A stretch of DNA of 64,000 bases from Pseudomonas nitroreducens NBRC 12694 (GTDB taxonomy: Bacteria > Pseudomonadota > Gammaproteobacteria > Pseudomonadales > Pseudomonadaceae), in NCBI RefSeq assembly GCF_002091755.1, contig NZ_BDAI01000006.1:124001-188000 (forward strand), read 5' to 3'. The notes below the pieces were generated by a model that made no database searches, was not told where the DNA came from, and saw only the letters and a list, made by a program, of their open reading frames with translations. Shown one piece after another: positions 8,639 through 16,631 of the stretch. The first letter of the stretch is position 1. Every line of letters starts with the position of its first letter. The position numbers were made by a program, and so were the translations under genes.

Positions 8639-8661
8639 TTATAATCGCCCCCCGATTATAA
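8639..8661. promoter_or_regulatory. Inverted repeat carrying opposed -10 elements
   Basis: TTATAATCG (8639-8647) and CGATTATAA (8653-8661) are a perfect 9-bp inverted repeat around CCCCC. This puts a TATAAT on the plus strand (8640-8645, toward mqo) and another on the minus strand (8660-8655, toward the yajG-like gene). The -35 boxes are poor. It may combine a divergent promoter with an operator. Confidence 0.45.
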
Positions 8662-8918
8662 GGACGCCTCCTGGTCGGGCCCCGCACGATGCCGACACAC
8701 CGTGTCTCGCCTCTGCCACCCCTCAAAGAGAGTCGCCACTCGCCTCGGTCACTGGCCGTCGCGCTTTGTACGTTCGTTGCGCAGAACTTGGCAAGGATGC
8801 AGCCGCCCACTCCGCACGGAGACCGGACCGGCCCGCGACGACGATCCCCTTTGAGCTTCACGCCTCCAAAAGAGCGTGATCGAAGGTTTTTCACTACTTC
8901 ACGAGAGTGTGGCGAGCA

Positions 8919-9002
8919 ATGAAGAGTTTTGCGTTGGTAGCACCATTGACGTCTGACCCCGCAGCACTGAATCGCTTTTTCGGCACCGGAAGCCGCGCCT
9001 GA
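8919..9002 (+). CDS. Candidate 27-aa leader peptide
   Basis: An ATG at 8919 opens a 27-codon frame (MKSFALVAPLTSDP..., ending FFGTGSRA) that closes at TGA 9000-9002. GAGAG and GGCGAG lie 5-15 bases upstream. It sits inside the long mqo leader, about 200 bases before the mqo start. Codon use is not decisive at this length. It could be a leader peptide, or chance. Confidence 0.25.
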   Translation: MKSFALVAPLTSDPAALNRFFGTGSRA

Positions 9003-9202
9003 GCGCCACTTTCGGATGCACTTGCGGATGAGTTCGTCCGCCGTGGACTGCCGAGAAGGTGCGCATTTCCCCTCCTCCGATCCCGGCCCGACACATTCGC
9101 GAAAGGTCCCTCGTGACCTGGGAAGAATTCGGACATGCGGCTTTGCCATTGAGTGCAAGCCCGCTGTCACAACTGGCTGCTGATAGTTTTGGAGACGCGT
9201 TA

Positions 9203-10696
9203 ATGGCGCAGAACGAAATCGAATCGATGGACGTGCTGCTGGTCGGCGCCGGCATCATGAGCGCAACCCTGGCTGTCCTGCTCAAGGAAGTCGATCCGGG
9301 CGTGAAGCTGGAGATCGTCGAACTGCAGGAATCCGGAGCCATCGAGAGTTCCAACCCGTGGAACAACGCCGGCACCGGTCACGCCGGCCTCTGCGAGCTG
9401 AACTACACCCCGCAGGCCGCCGACGGCTCGATCGACATCAAGAAGGCGGTGAACATCAACGCCCAGTTCGAAGTGTCCAAACAGTTCTGGGCCTATCTGA
9501 CCGGGAAGGACGCCTTCGGCGCGCCGCGCAACTTCATCAACCCCGTTCCGCACATGAGCTTCGTGCGTGGCAAGGACATTCCTTTCCTGAAGAAGCGTCA
9601 TGAACTGCTCAGCCAGCACCATGCCTTCGCCTCGATGGAGTACACCGAGGACCGCGCGAAGATCGCCGAATGGGCCCCGCTGACCATGCCCGGCCGTCCG
9701 GCTGACGAGCAGGTCGCGATGACCCGCGTGGAAAGCGGCACTGACGTCAACTTCGGCGCCCTGACCAACCAGTTGCTGGGTTACCTGTCCAGCCGCGAAG
9801 GCAGCGAAGTCCGCTACTTCCAGAAAGTGGTCGGCCTTGAACGCAGCGGCGACGGCTGGCTGGTGGACATCAAGAACACCCAGACCGGCGACGCCCGCAA
9901 GGTCAAGGCGAAGTTCGTCTTCCTCGGCGCCGGCGGCGGCGCCCTGCCGCTGCTGCAGATGTCCGGCATCCCGGAAAGCAAGGGCTTCGGCGGCTTCCCG
10001 GTGAGCGGCCAGTGGCTGCGTTGCGACAACCCCGAGGTGGTCAAGCAGCACCAGGCCAAGGTCTACAGCCAGGCCGAAGTCGGCGCCCCGCCGATGTCCG
10101 TGCCGCACCTGGACACCCGCGTGGTCGAGGGCAAGACTTCCCTGCTGTTCGGCCCCTATGCCGGCTTCTCCACCAAGTTCCTGCGTCATGGCTCGTTCCT
10201 CGACCTGCCGCTCTCGGTGCGCACCAGCAACCTGCTGCCCATGCTCGCCGTGGCCCGCGACAACATGGACCTCACCCGCTACCTGGTGAAGGAAGTCATG
10301 CAGTCCATGGACCAGCGCATCGAAGCCCTGCGCAAGTTCTACCCGCAGCTGAACCCGGCCGACTGGCGCCTCGAAACCGCCGGGCAGCGCGTGCAGATCA
10401 TCAAGAAGGATCCGAAGAAGGGCGGCATCCTGCAGTTCGGTACCGAACTGGTGGCAGCCCAGGACGGCAGCATCGCCGCTCTGCTCGGCGCCTCGCCGGG
10501 CGCCTCGGTCACCGTGTCGATCATGCTGGGCCTGCTGGAGCGCTGCTTCCCCGAGCGCTACCAGTCGGCCGAGTGGACCGCGAAGCTCAAGGAGATCTTC
10601 CCGGCCCGCGAGAAGCAGCTGGAAACCGACGCCGCGGTGTACCGCGAAGTCAACCAGATGACCGCCGACCGCCTGCAGATCGTCGCCGCGTCCTGA
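9203..10696 (+). CDS. mqoB: Malate:quinone oxidoreductase
   Basis: 497-aa FAD enzyme that oxidises malate to oxaloacetate and passes electrons to quinone at the inner membrane, in the TCA cycle. The FAD-binding motif DVLLVGAGIMSATLA is near residues 9-23, and further Mqo signatures include SSNPWNNAGTGHAGLCE and GGFPVSGQWLRC. Length matches the family. ATG 9203 has GGAG 8 bases upstream, and the open frame before it lacks similarity. By position it equals PAO1 mqoB (PA4640). It is followed directly by a terminator, so it is monocistronic. Confidence 0.95.
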   Translation: MAQNEIESMDVLLVGAGIMSATLAVLLKEVDPGVKLEIVELQESGAIESSNPWNNAGTGHAGLCELNYTPQAADGSIDIKKAVNINAQFEVSKQFWAYLTGKDAFGAPRNFINPVPHMSFVRGKDIPFLKKRHELLSQHHAFASMEYTEDRAKIAEWAPLTMPGRPADEQVAMTRVESGTDVNFGALTNQLLGYLSSREGSEVRYFQKVVGLERSGDGWLVDIKNTQTGDARKVKAKFVFLGAGGGALPLLQMSGIPESKGFGGFPVSGQWLRCDNPEVVKQHQAKVYSQAEVGAPPMSVPHLDTRVVEGKTSLLFGPYAGFSTKFLRHGSFLDLPLSVRTSNLLPMLAVARDNMDLTRYLVKEVMQSMDQRIEALRKFYPQLNPADWRLETAGQRVQIIKKDPKKGGILQFGTELVAAQDGSIAALLGASPGASVTVSIMLGLLERCFPERYQSAEWTAKLKEIFPAREKQLETDAAVYREVNQMTADRLQIVAAS

Positions 10697-10710
10697 GTGC
10701 TGCACTCATG

Positions 10711-10738
10711 AAAAAGCCCGCCATCCGGCGGGCTTTTT
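10711..10738. terminator. Bidirectional Rho-independent terminator
   Basis: AAAAAGCCCGCC, loop ATCC and GGCGGGCTTTTT lie between mqo and the convergent VOC gene. Confidence 0.9.
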
Positions 10739-10751
10739 CGTTTCGGGCGAA

Positions 10752-11153
10752 TCAGTGGCAACTGACCATCCAGCCGACGCCGAAACGGTCGGTGAGCATG
10801 CCGAAGCGCTGCGCCCAGAAGGTCTTTTCCAGCGGCATCTCCACCCGCCCCTTCTCCGCCAGGGCGGCAAACGCCTGCTCCGCGGCCACCACGCTGCGCA
10901 GCGTCAGGTGCAGGGAGAAGCCGTTGAAATTGGCGTTGTGCTCGCCGCGACCATCAGACAGGAAAACCTCCGTCTCGCCGATCTGCAGGCTGGCGTGCAT
11001 CACCTTGTCCAGCCAGCCATCGGGCACCGGCGACGGTCCCGGGGCCTCTTCGAAGCGCATCAGCGCGCCGAGCTGAGCACCTACCGCATGCTGGTAGAAG
11101 GCAATGGCCTCATCGGCGCGACCATGGAAAAACAGATAGGGCTGTACTTGCAC
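10752..11153 (-). CDS. VOC family (PhnB/glyoxalase-fold) protein
   Basis: 133-aa single-domain protein starting VQPYLFFHGRADEAIAFY, with HASLQIGETEVFLSD and a C-terminal GVGWMVSCH. This is the PhnB-like branch of the vicinal-oxygen-chelate superfamily, which usually forms a dimer around a metal. The substrate is unknown. The start codon is GTG 11153, supported by GAGGA 7 bases upstream. Confidence 0.8.
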   Translation of the reverse strand: MQVQPYLFFHGRADEAIAFYQHAVGAQLGALMRFEEAPGPSPVPDGWLDKVMHASLQIGETEVFLSDGRGEHNANFNGFSLHLTLRSVVAAEQAFAALAEKGRVEMPLEKTFWAQRFGMLTDRFGVGWMVSCH

Positions 11154-11235
11154 GGCTTCGTCCTCGCCTTGTCGTTATCGTTCTTCCGAGAAGTCTAGGC
11201 GGGGATTTTGGAGCGGTGCCCCGAGCGGCCTCAAA

Positions 11236-11281
11236 AGCCTCGCCGCGGGCTATTTTCGCGAGCTGGCTCGCGAGCCGCCCG
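11236..11281. repeat. Degenerate REP-like sequence
   Basis: TTTTCGCGAGCTGGCTCGCG, with the palindrome GCTCGCGAGC, resembles the window's REP sequence (GGTTCGCGAGCAAGCTCGCT) with several changes. It lies downstream of the PA4642-family gene's terminator. Confidence 0.4.
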
Positions 11282-11286
11282 AACAA

Positions 11287-11311
11287 AAAAGCCCGCACAA
11301 GGCGGGCTTTT
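11287..11311 (-). terminator. Rho-independent terminator of the PA4642-family gene
   Basis: AAAAGCCCGC, a short loop and GCGGGCTTTT, followed on the minus strand by TTTTTTGTTC, just downstream of the stop at 11328. Confidence 0.85.
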
Positions 11312-11327
11312 CAGCGCATCGATGCAA

Positions 11328-11615
11328 TCAGCCGCGAGCGGACTTGATCACTTCGATGTAGGGCTCGGCCTGGCGCTGGTCCTGGATCAGGGCGACGAAA
11401 TCCTTGCCCTGGGCATCCTTGGCGGACAGGTCGTACCCAGCTTCGACGAAGAAGCCGACGAAGCGCTCGAAGTCGTCGATGCGCAGGCCGCGGTAGGCCT
11501 TGACCAGCTTGTGCAGGGACGCCGGGGTGTCGTCGGCCGGTTCCACGTCGAGGAACAGCTTGATCTCGGCGTCGTCGATCTCTTCGCCAATCACCTGCTT
11601 CTTGTCTTTACGCAT
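11328..11615 (-). CDS. PA4642-family protein
   Basis: 95-aa soluble protein (MRKDKKQVIGEEIDDAEIK...). Its sequence and its place between mqoB and hpt match the conserved pseudomonad PA4642 family. It is acidic in the first half (DVEPADDTP) and has a helical second half. There is no signal peptide and no known catalytic motif. The function is unknown. Confidence 0.82.
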   Translation of the reverse strand: MRKDKKQVIGEEIDDAEIKLFLDVEPADDTPASLHKLVKAYRGLRIDDFERFVGFFVEAGYDLSAKDAQGKDFVALIQDQRQAEPYIEVIKSARG

Positions 11616-11711
11616 CGCTCGCTTCTCTCTACGGCTGTCTCGGGGATCGCGGCCGGCAACGGCTGGCCGGGCACCACGGGTCGGGCAGTTTACCCCCGCG
11701 CCGGGCGCGGC

Positions 11712-12206
11712 TCAACGCGCACGCACCGCGCCGGTATGCAGGTCGGCCCAGATATGGCCGTTGCCGTAGGTGAGGAACTGCACGTAGACGGTGCCGTTGC
11801 GCAGCAGATCGAGCAGCTGTGGATAAGCCGCCTGCGGGTAATACAGGCTGAGCACGCGGGTCTTTTCGTCGTAGGCCGGCTTCTTCAGGCTCTTGCCCTC
11901 GGCGTCGAAGCTGATCACCACCTGGCTGATCTGCGCGCCCTTGTTCAGCGGCTTGCCCTTGAGGCGCAGCAGCGACGGCGTGGTAATCGGGATCGGCTGC
12001 TGGTTGGACTGGCGCTGGTTGCCCAGCACCACGCTGTATTCGGTGACCTGCAGCAGTTGCTGCTGCTCCGGCTCGCCCTGGCGCAGGCCGGCATCGTCCG
12101 GCGGCAGGAACTGGCCGTGCATCGGCGCAGCGATGGCGGCATCAGCAAAGCCGAGGGGAATGCAGAACAGCAGCGCCAGCACGGCGCCCGGCATGCGAAC
12201 GGACAT
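11712..12206 (-). CDS. Secreted protein of unknown function (PA4643-like)
   Basis: 164-aa protein with a Sec signal peptide (MSVRMPGAVLALLFCIPLGF, cleavage near ADAAIA). The mature region is largely beta (VTEYSVVLGNQRQS; ISQVVISFDAEGK; VYVQFLTYGNGH). The start region reads GTG-ATG-ATG after GGAGG; ATG 12206 has the best spacing. The position matches PAO1 PA4643. No function is recognised. Confidence 0.7.
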   Translation of the reverse strand: MSVRMPGAVLALLFCIPLGFADAAIAAPMHGQFLPPDDAGLRQGEPEQQQLLQVTEYSVVLGNQRQSNQQPIPITTPSLLRLKGKPLNKGAQISQVVISFDAEGKSLKKPAYDEKTRVLSLYYPQAAYPQLLDLLRNGTVYVQFLTYGNGHIWADLHTGAVRAR

Positions 12207-12347
12207 CATCACCTCCGCGGGACAGGGCCGGGCACTCTAGCACGCACGTCGAGCAGGACGACAGGCACGCATGGCAAGCCCGCCGATACATTGATAGCCT
12301 TCGAAGTTATCAACTCAATACATCGCCAGCCTCCGATCGAAACCGCC

Positions 12348-13265
12348 ATGCTGCACAACGTCTCCGACCTCGACCTGCGCCTGCTGCGCATCTTCGCCTG
12401 TGTGGTGCGCTGCGGCGGCTTCTCTGCCGCGCAGGGCGAACTGGGCATGGGCCAGTCGACCATCAGCACGCACATCGCCAGCCTGGAGACACGCCTGGGC
12501 TACCGCCTGTGCGAACGTGGCAAGAGCGGCTTCCGCCTGACCGAGAAAGGCGAGCGGGTGCTGGACTACGCGCAGAACCTGTTCGCTGCGCTGGGGGACT
12601 TCCGTGATCAGGTACAGTCACTGGCCGGGCGCCTGGTCGGCGAGTTGCACCTGGGCCTGGCCGACAATATCGCCACGCTGCCCGACGCACGCATCCACCA
12701 GACCCTGGCGCGTTTCAACCGCCGCGACCAGGACGTGCGCCTGCACTTCCTCATCGAATCATCCAGCGAACTGGAGCGCCTGGTACTCAGCGGCCGCCTG
12801 CACCTGGCCATCGCCTGCTTCAGCCGGCGCCTGCCGAACCTGCGCTATGAGCCGCTTTACCACGAGCGCGTGGCGGTGTTCTGCGGGCACGAGCATCCGC
12901 TGTTCGACAAGGACGTGCGCGCCGCCGCCGAACTGGAAGCCTGCAACTGGATCCAGCACGGCTATGCGGTGGCGGACGTGCAACTGCCCGCCGACCCACA
13001 GCGCAGCACGGCCTTCGCCCAACACATGGAAGCGGTACTGCACGCGGTGCGCGCCGGCACCCACCTGGGCTACCTGCCGACGCACTACGCCGAGCGCTGG
13101 GTCGAACAGGGCGAGATGCGCGCGTTGCTGCCGGACAGCCTCGGCTACGGCATCACCCACAGCCTGGTGGTGCGCGACGAGCCGGGGCACAACGAAGCGC
13201 TCCAGGCGCTGGTCGCAGACCTGCGCCTGGAGCACGGGGTGACGCCGATCAGCGCGGCGCGGTGA
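12348..13265 (+). CDS. LysR-family transcriptional regulator
   Basis: 305-aa LTTR. An N-terminal winged helix-turn-helix (LRLLRIFACVVRCGGFSAAQ, then STISTHIASLETRLG, residues 10-55) is followed by a periplasmic-binding-protein-like effector domain. Only this part of a much longer open frame is real; ATG 12348 begins at the domain edge. The last 17 bp overlap the 3' end of the convergent aldehyde dehydrogenase gene. The target is unknown; the aldehyde dehydrogenase is the nearest candidate. Confidence 0.87.
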   Translation: MLHNVSDLDLRLLRIFACVVRCGGFSAAQGELGMGQSTISTHIASLETRLGYRLCERGKSGFRLTEKGERVLDYAQNLFAALGDFRDQVQSLAGRLVGELHLGLADNIATLPDARIHQTLARFNRRDQDVRLHFLIESSSELERLVLSGRLHLAIACFSRRLPNLRYEPLYHERVAVFCGHEHPLFDKDVRAAAELEACNWIQHGYAVADVQLPADPQRSTAFAQHMEAVLHAVRAGTHLGYLPTHYAERWVEQGEMRALLPDSLGYGITHSLVVRDEPGHNEALQALVADLRLEHGVTPISAAR

Positions 13266-14673
13266 TGTGCTTGATATCGAAGAATGCCGACAGGCCCCAC
13301 GGTCCCAGCTCGCGACCGATGCCGCTGCGCTTGCCGCCGCCCCAGGAAGTCTGCGGGAAGACGACTTGCGGCGAGTTCAGCCAGACGTTGCCGGCCTCCA
13401 GGTTCTCGGCGACACGCTGGGCACGCTCGAGGTCGGCGCTGCACACGGTGGCGGCCAGGGCGAAATCGCTGTCGTTGGCCTGACGCAGGGCATCGGCTTC
13501 ATCGCTGAAGGTACGTACGCACAGCACCGGGCCGAAGATTTCCTCACGCCACAGGCGGCTGTCCGCCGGCACGTCGGTGTACACGGTCGGCTGGATGAAC
13601 CAGCCCTCGGCTGCTTCGCCACCGGTCAGGCAGGCCAGGCCTTCGTCGCGGGCCACGGCGAAGTAGTCGAGCACCTTGCGGTACTGCGCTTCGCTGGTCA
13701 TCGGCCCCATGTCGGTCTCGCCCAGCAACGAGTCGCCAACGCGCAGGCCTTCCACCGCGACCTTCAGCTTCGCCAGCAGCGGTGCGGCGATGGACTCCTG
13801 CACCAGCAGGCGCGAGGTGGCGGAGCACATCTGCCCGGCGTTCCAGTAGACGCCGGCGATGATCCACTGCACGGCTTCGTCCAGGTCGCAGTCCTCGAAC
13901 ACCAGGATCGGCGACTTGCCGCCCAGCTCCAGGCCCACCGGCAGGGTGCGCGCGGCGGCCGCTTCCATGACCTTGCGGCCGACGACGTTGCTGCCAGTGA
14001 AGGACAGCTTGGCGATGCCCGCATGGCTGCACAGCGCAGCGCCGGCATCGGCCAGGCCCGGCACCAGGTTCAGCACGCCGGCAGGCAGGCCGATGGCGTC
14101 GGCGATCTCGCCCAGCACCAGTTCGATCAGCGGGGTGATTTCCGAGGGCTTGAGTACCACGGTGCAGCCCGCTGCCAGGGCCGGCGCGACCTTCCAGGCG
14201 CTGGTCACCAGCGGGAAGTTCCACGGTACGATCAGGCCGACCACGCCGATGGGCTCGAAACGGGTCTGCGAGCGGTAGCCGGCGTCGGGCAGGGCCACCT
14301 CGGCGTTCTGCCGGGCATCCAGTTGCTCGGCCAGCTCGGCGTAGTAGGCAAAGGTCGCGATGGCGTCACCGATATCGATTTCCGCTTCCAGGCGCGGCTT
14401 GCCGCTGGCCTGCATCTGCAGGGTGATCAGCGCTTCGCTGCGGGCTTCGAGCTGCTCGGCGAAAGCTCGCAGGTAACCGGCGCGCTGGGCGGCGCTGGTC
14501 AGCTTCCAGTCGGCGAAGGCGCGCCTGGCGGCAGCGACGGCGCGCTCTACGTCGGACACACCGGCGCAGGCAACTTCCGGCAGCGCTTCACGGGCAGCGG
14601 GAGCGATCGGGCGCAGGACGGCGCCGCTGTCGGCGGCCTGCCATTGGCCATCGATATAAAGGAGACGGGACAT
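13249..14673 (-). CDS. NAD(P)-dependent aldehyde dehydrogenase
   Basis: 474-aa ALDH superfamily enzyme, full length. The oxyanion Asn152 is in PWNFP, the general base Glu249 in LELGGKSP and the nucleophile Cys283 in NAGQMCSATS, all intact. The sequence is closest in style to betaine-aldehyde or aminoaldehyde dehydrogenases, but the substrate cannot be fixed. ATG 14673 has CGAGG upstream. The LysR-ALDH pair sits between neighbours that I recall as adjacent in PAO1 (PA4643 and PA4644), so it may be an insertion relative to that genome. Confidence 0.9.
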   Translation of the reverse strand: MSRLLYIDGQWQAADSGAVLRPIAPAAREALPEVACAGVSDVERAVAAARRAFADWKLTSAAQRAGYLRAFAEQLEARSEALITLQMQASGKPRLEAEIDIGDAIATFAYYAELAEQLDARQNAEVALPDAGYRSQTRFEPIGVVGLIVPWNFPLVTSAWKVAPALAAGCTVVLKPSEITPLIELVLGEIADAIGLPAGVLNLVPGLADAGAALCSHAGIAKLSFTGSNVVGRKVMEAAAARTLPVGLELGGKSPILVFEDCDLDEAVQWIIAGVYWNAGQMCSATSRLLVQESIAAPLLAKLKVAVEGLRVGDSLLGETDMGPMTSEAQYRKVLDYFAVARDEGLACLTGGEAAEGWFIQPTVYTDVPADSRLWREEIFGPVLCVRTFSDEADALRQANDSDFALAATVCSADLERAQRVAENLEAGNVWLNSPQVVFPQTSWGGGKRSGIGRELGPWGLSAFFDIKHITAPR

Positions 14674-14797
14674 GCGAACCTCGGGCGGTTGTCTTGTGAG
14701 GGTCGCAGGATAGGCGGAGCATGCATTGGCAAAAATGAGCGCTTACCCATGCATACATCGATACCGCTCGATGCATGCCCTTGTGCAGGAACGCAAT
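14674..14797. promoter_or_regulatory. Upstream region of the aldehyde dehydrogenase gene with three ATGCAT sites
   Basis: The palindrome ATGCAT occurs at 14721-14726, 14749-14754 and 14771-14776 in an otherwise non-coding 124-bp gap. The cluster lies 48-103 bases upstream of the ALDH start, a plausible place for regulator sites, but no regulator is identified. Confidence 0.3.
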
Positions 14798-15274
14798 TCA
14801 GAGTGGGAATTGAGAACGCATCCACGCCAGGTATTCAGTCGCGCCCGCCTCGCCCTCGCGCGGCGCCCACTGCCCGCGCTCGTCCTCGCCCAGCGGCACG
14901 AAGGGGCCAGCCTTGGCTTCGAACATGATGCTGTCCGGCTCCAGCGCGACGATGGCGTGGAAGGTGCCCGGCGGCAGGTCTGCGCCGACGCACTCGCCGC
15001 CCGCGCGCAGTTCGCGAGTGGTCAATAGCTCACCGGAGTCGGAGAAGATCAGCAGGCCCAGCGCGCCCTTCACCACCAGCAGGCTTTCGGCCTTGTCCGG
15101 GTGGCGATGGCAATGCGGCGGGATGTAACTGTCGGGCTGCAGTGCATTGAGCAGGCGATGGCAGGGCTCGGTCTGCTCATGGAAGTTGTGGTTCTGCCGG
15201 CGCCGGGGGCTGGCGGCGGCACGGGCCGCGACCTCGTCGAACAGCGCGCTGTCGAGGAAACGCGGCCCGCTCAT
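14798..15274 (-). CDS. WbuC-family cupin protein
   Basis: 158-aa cupin-fold protein. The metal-binding motif lies in IPPHCHRHPDKAESLLVVKG (H-x-H-H then E) and a second cupin motif in LPPGTFHAIVALE. WbuC-type cupins are of unknown substrate, some near polysaccharide genes. ATG 15274 begins 2 bases after the hpt stop codon, so the two genes form an operon. Confidence 0.8.
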   Translation of the reverse strand: MSGPRFLDSALFDEVAARAAASPRRRQNHNFHEQTEPCHRLLNALQPDSYIPPHCHRHPDKAESLLVVKGALGLLIFSDSGELLTTRELRAGGECVGADLPPGTFHAIVALEPDSIMFEAKAGPFVPLGEDERGQWAPREGEAGATEYLAWMRSQFPL

Positions 15275-15276
15275 CG

Positions 15277-15834
15277 TCAGAGGCCCTTGACGGCGAAGAT
15301 GCCGGCGGCGTTGCGCCAGTAGCCCTTGTAGTCCATGCCGTAGCCGAAGATGTAGCGGTCGATGCAGGACAGGCCCACGTAGTCGGCCTTCAGGTCCGGG
15401 CGGGCCTTGCGGTCGTGGTCCTTGTCGATCAGCACGGCGGTGTGCACGCGCTTGGCGCCGGCGTGCTTGCAGAAGTCCATGATCGCCGAGAGGGTGTGCC
15501 CTTCGTCGAGGATGTCGTCGATGATCAGCACTTCGCGGTCGATGAAGGAAATTTCCGGCTTGGCCTTCCAGAACAGCTCGCCACCGGTGGTCTCGTTGCG
15601 GTAACGGGTCGCATGCAGGTAGGAGGCTTCCAGCGGGAAATTCAGCAGCGGGAGCAGCTTGCCGGAGAAGATCAGGCCGCCGTTCATCACGCAGAACACC
15701 ACCGGGTTGGTGTCGGCCAGCGAGCCGTTGATGGCCTCGGCCACACGGGCGATGGCGGCCTCTACCTCGGCGTTGGTGTACAGGCAGTCGGCTTCGGCCA
15801 TGACTTGGCGGATGTGCGCGAGATCGACGGACAT
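15277..15834 (-). CDS. hpt: Hypoxanthine-guanine phosphoribosyltransferase
   Basis: 185-aa purine salvage enzyme making IMP or GMP from PRPP and hypoxanthine or guanine. The PRPP-binding loop VLIIDDILDEGHTL is near residues 101-114, and the base-recognition end includes SCIDRYIFGYGMDYKGYWRN. GGGAGAA lies 6 bases before ATG 15834. It is divergent from upp-uraA, so purine and pyrimidine base salvage share an intergenic region. Confidence 0.93.
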   Translation of the reverse strand: MSVDLAHIRQVMAEADCLYTNAEVEAAIARVAEAINGSLADTNPVVFCVMNGGLIFSGKLLPLLNFPLEASYLHATRYRNETTGGELFWKAKPEISFIDREVLIIDDILDEGHTLSAIMDFCKHAGAKRVHTAVLIDKDHDRKARPDLKADYVGLSCIDRYIFGYGMDYKGYWRNAAGIFAVKGL

Positions 15835-15944
15835 GGGGGTTCTCCCGTGAAAAAGTGCGCAAAGGTACCTATCGGCGTGCCACGGAGCAAGGGTCAGCGG
15901 ACGAATGTCGCCGACAATCGTGGCCCAAGGTAGCTAGGATGCAT

Positions 15945-15965
15945 TACGCTACCGCAATTTTTTTG
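15945..15965 (+). promoter_or_regulatory. Putative upp promoter with T-tract start (reiterative initiation candidate)
   Basis: A -10-like TACGCT (15945-15950) is followed after five bases by AATTTTTTTG (15956-15965). The ATG is 25 bases further on. E. coli upp starts at GATTTTTTTTG and is controlled by UTP-dependent reiterative transcription. The layout here is the same in kind. No good -35 box is seen (the region 15922-15927 reads GGCCCA). Confidence 0.4.
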
Positions 15966-15989
15966 CCAGCCCGTCCGGAGAACCCGTCC

Positions 15990-16628
15990 ATGCCCGTACT
16001 CGAGATTCGCCATCCCCTGATCCGCCACAAGATCGGACTGATGCGCCGTCACGATATCAGTACCAAGAATTTCCGCGAGCTGGCCCAGGAAGTGGGTGCC
16101 CTGCTGACCTACGAGGCGACCAAGGACCTGCCGCTGGAGAACTACGAGATCGAAGGCTGGGCCGGCCCGGTGCTGGTCGAGAAGATCGCCGGCAAGAAGA
16201 TCACCGTGGTGCCGATCCTGCGCGCCGGCATCGGCATGCTCGACGGCGTGCTCAGCCTGATTCCGGGCGCCAAGGTCAGCGCCGTAGGCGTGGCGCGCAA
16301 CGAGGAAACCCTCGAAGCGCACACCTACCTGGAAAAGCTCGCGCCGGACATCGCCGAGCGCCGCTCGCTGATCATCGACCCGATGCTGGCCACCGGCGGC
16401 TCCATGGTCGCCACCATCAACCTGCTCAAGAAAGCCGGCAGCAAGGATATCCGCGCCATGGTGCTGGTGGCGGCGCCGGAAGGGATCAAGGCCGTCAACG
16501 ATGCGCATCCGGACGTGCTCATCTATACCGCCTCCATCGACCAGTGCCTGAACGAGAACGGCTACATCATGCCGGGCCTGGGCGATGCCGGTGACAAGAT
16601 CTTCGGCACCAAGCAGAAGGAAACCTGA
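15990..16628 (+). CDS. upp: Uracil phosphoribosyltransferase
   Basis: 212-aa enzyme converting uracil and PRPP to UMP. The PRPP loop is LIIDPMLATGGSMVAT near residues 128-143, and the uracil-binding C-terminus is GDAGDKIFGTK. ATG 15990 has GGAG 9 bases upstream and gives the normal family length (E. coli 208). It is followed after 3 bases by uraA, so uptake and phosphoribosylation of uracil are co-expressed. Confidence 0.95.
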   Translation: MPVLEIRHPLIRHKIGLMRRHDISTKNFRELAQEVGALLTYEATKDLPLENYEIEGWAGPVLVEKIAGKKITVVPILRAGIGMLDGVLSLIPGAKVSAVGVARNEETLEAHTYLEKLAPDIAERRSLIIDPMLATGGSMVATINLLKKAGSKDIRAMVLVAAPEGIKAVNDAHPDVLIYTASIDQCLNENGYIMPGLGDAGDKIFGTKQKET

Positions 16629-16631
16629 TTC

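Larger units (their letters stand above)
8405..9202. other. Long intergenic/leader region before mqo
   Basis: This 798-bp stretch lies between the divergent yajG-like gene and mqo. It contains an A/T-rich patch at 8597-8630, the opposed -10 palindrome at 8639-8661 and one small candidate ORF at 8919-9002. If transcription starts near the palindrome, mqo would have a leader of about 550 nt. I see no tRNA or recognised riboswitch in it. Confidence 0.5.

Noticed and set aside
9200..10705. 501-codon minus-strand frame opposite mqo
   Set aside because: Antisense of a complete Mqo enzyme; no motif of its own.
11208..12347. N-terminal 380 codons of a long plus-strand frame that ends in the LysR gene
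   Set aside because: LysR similarity starts at ATG 12348. The upstream part is antisense to two minus-strand genes and carries no domain.
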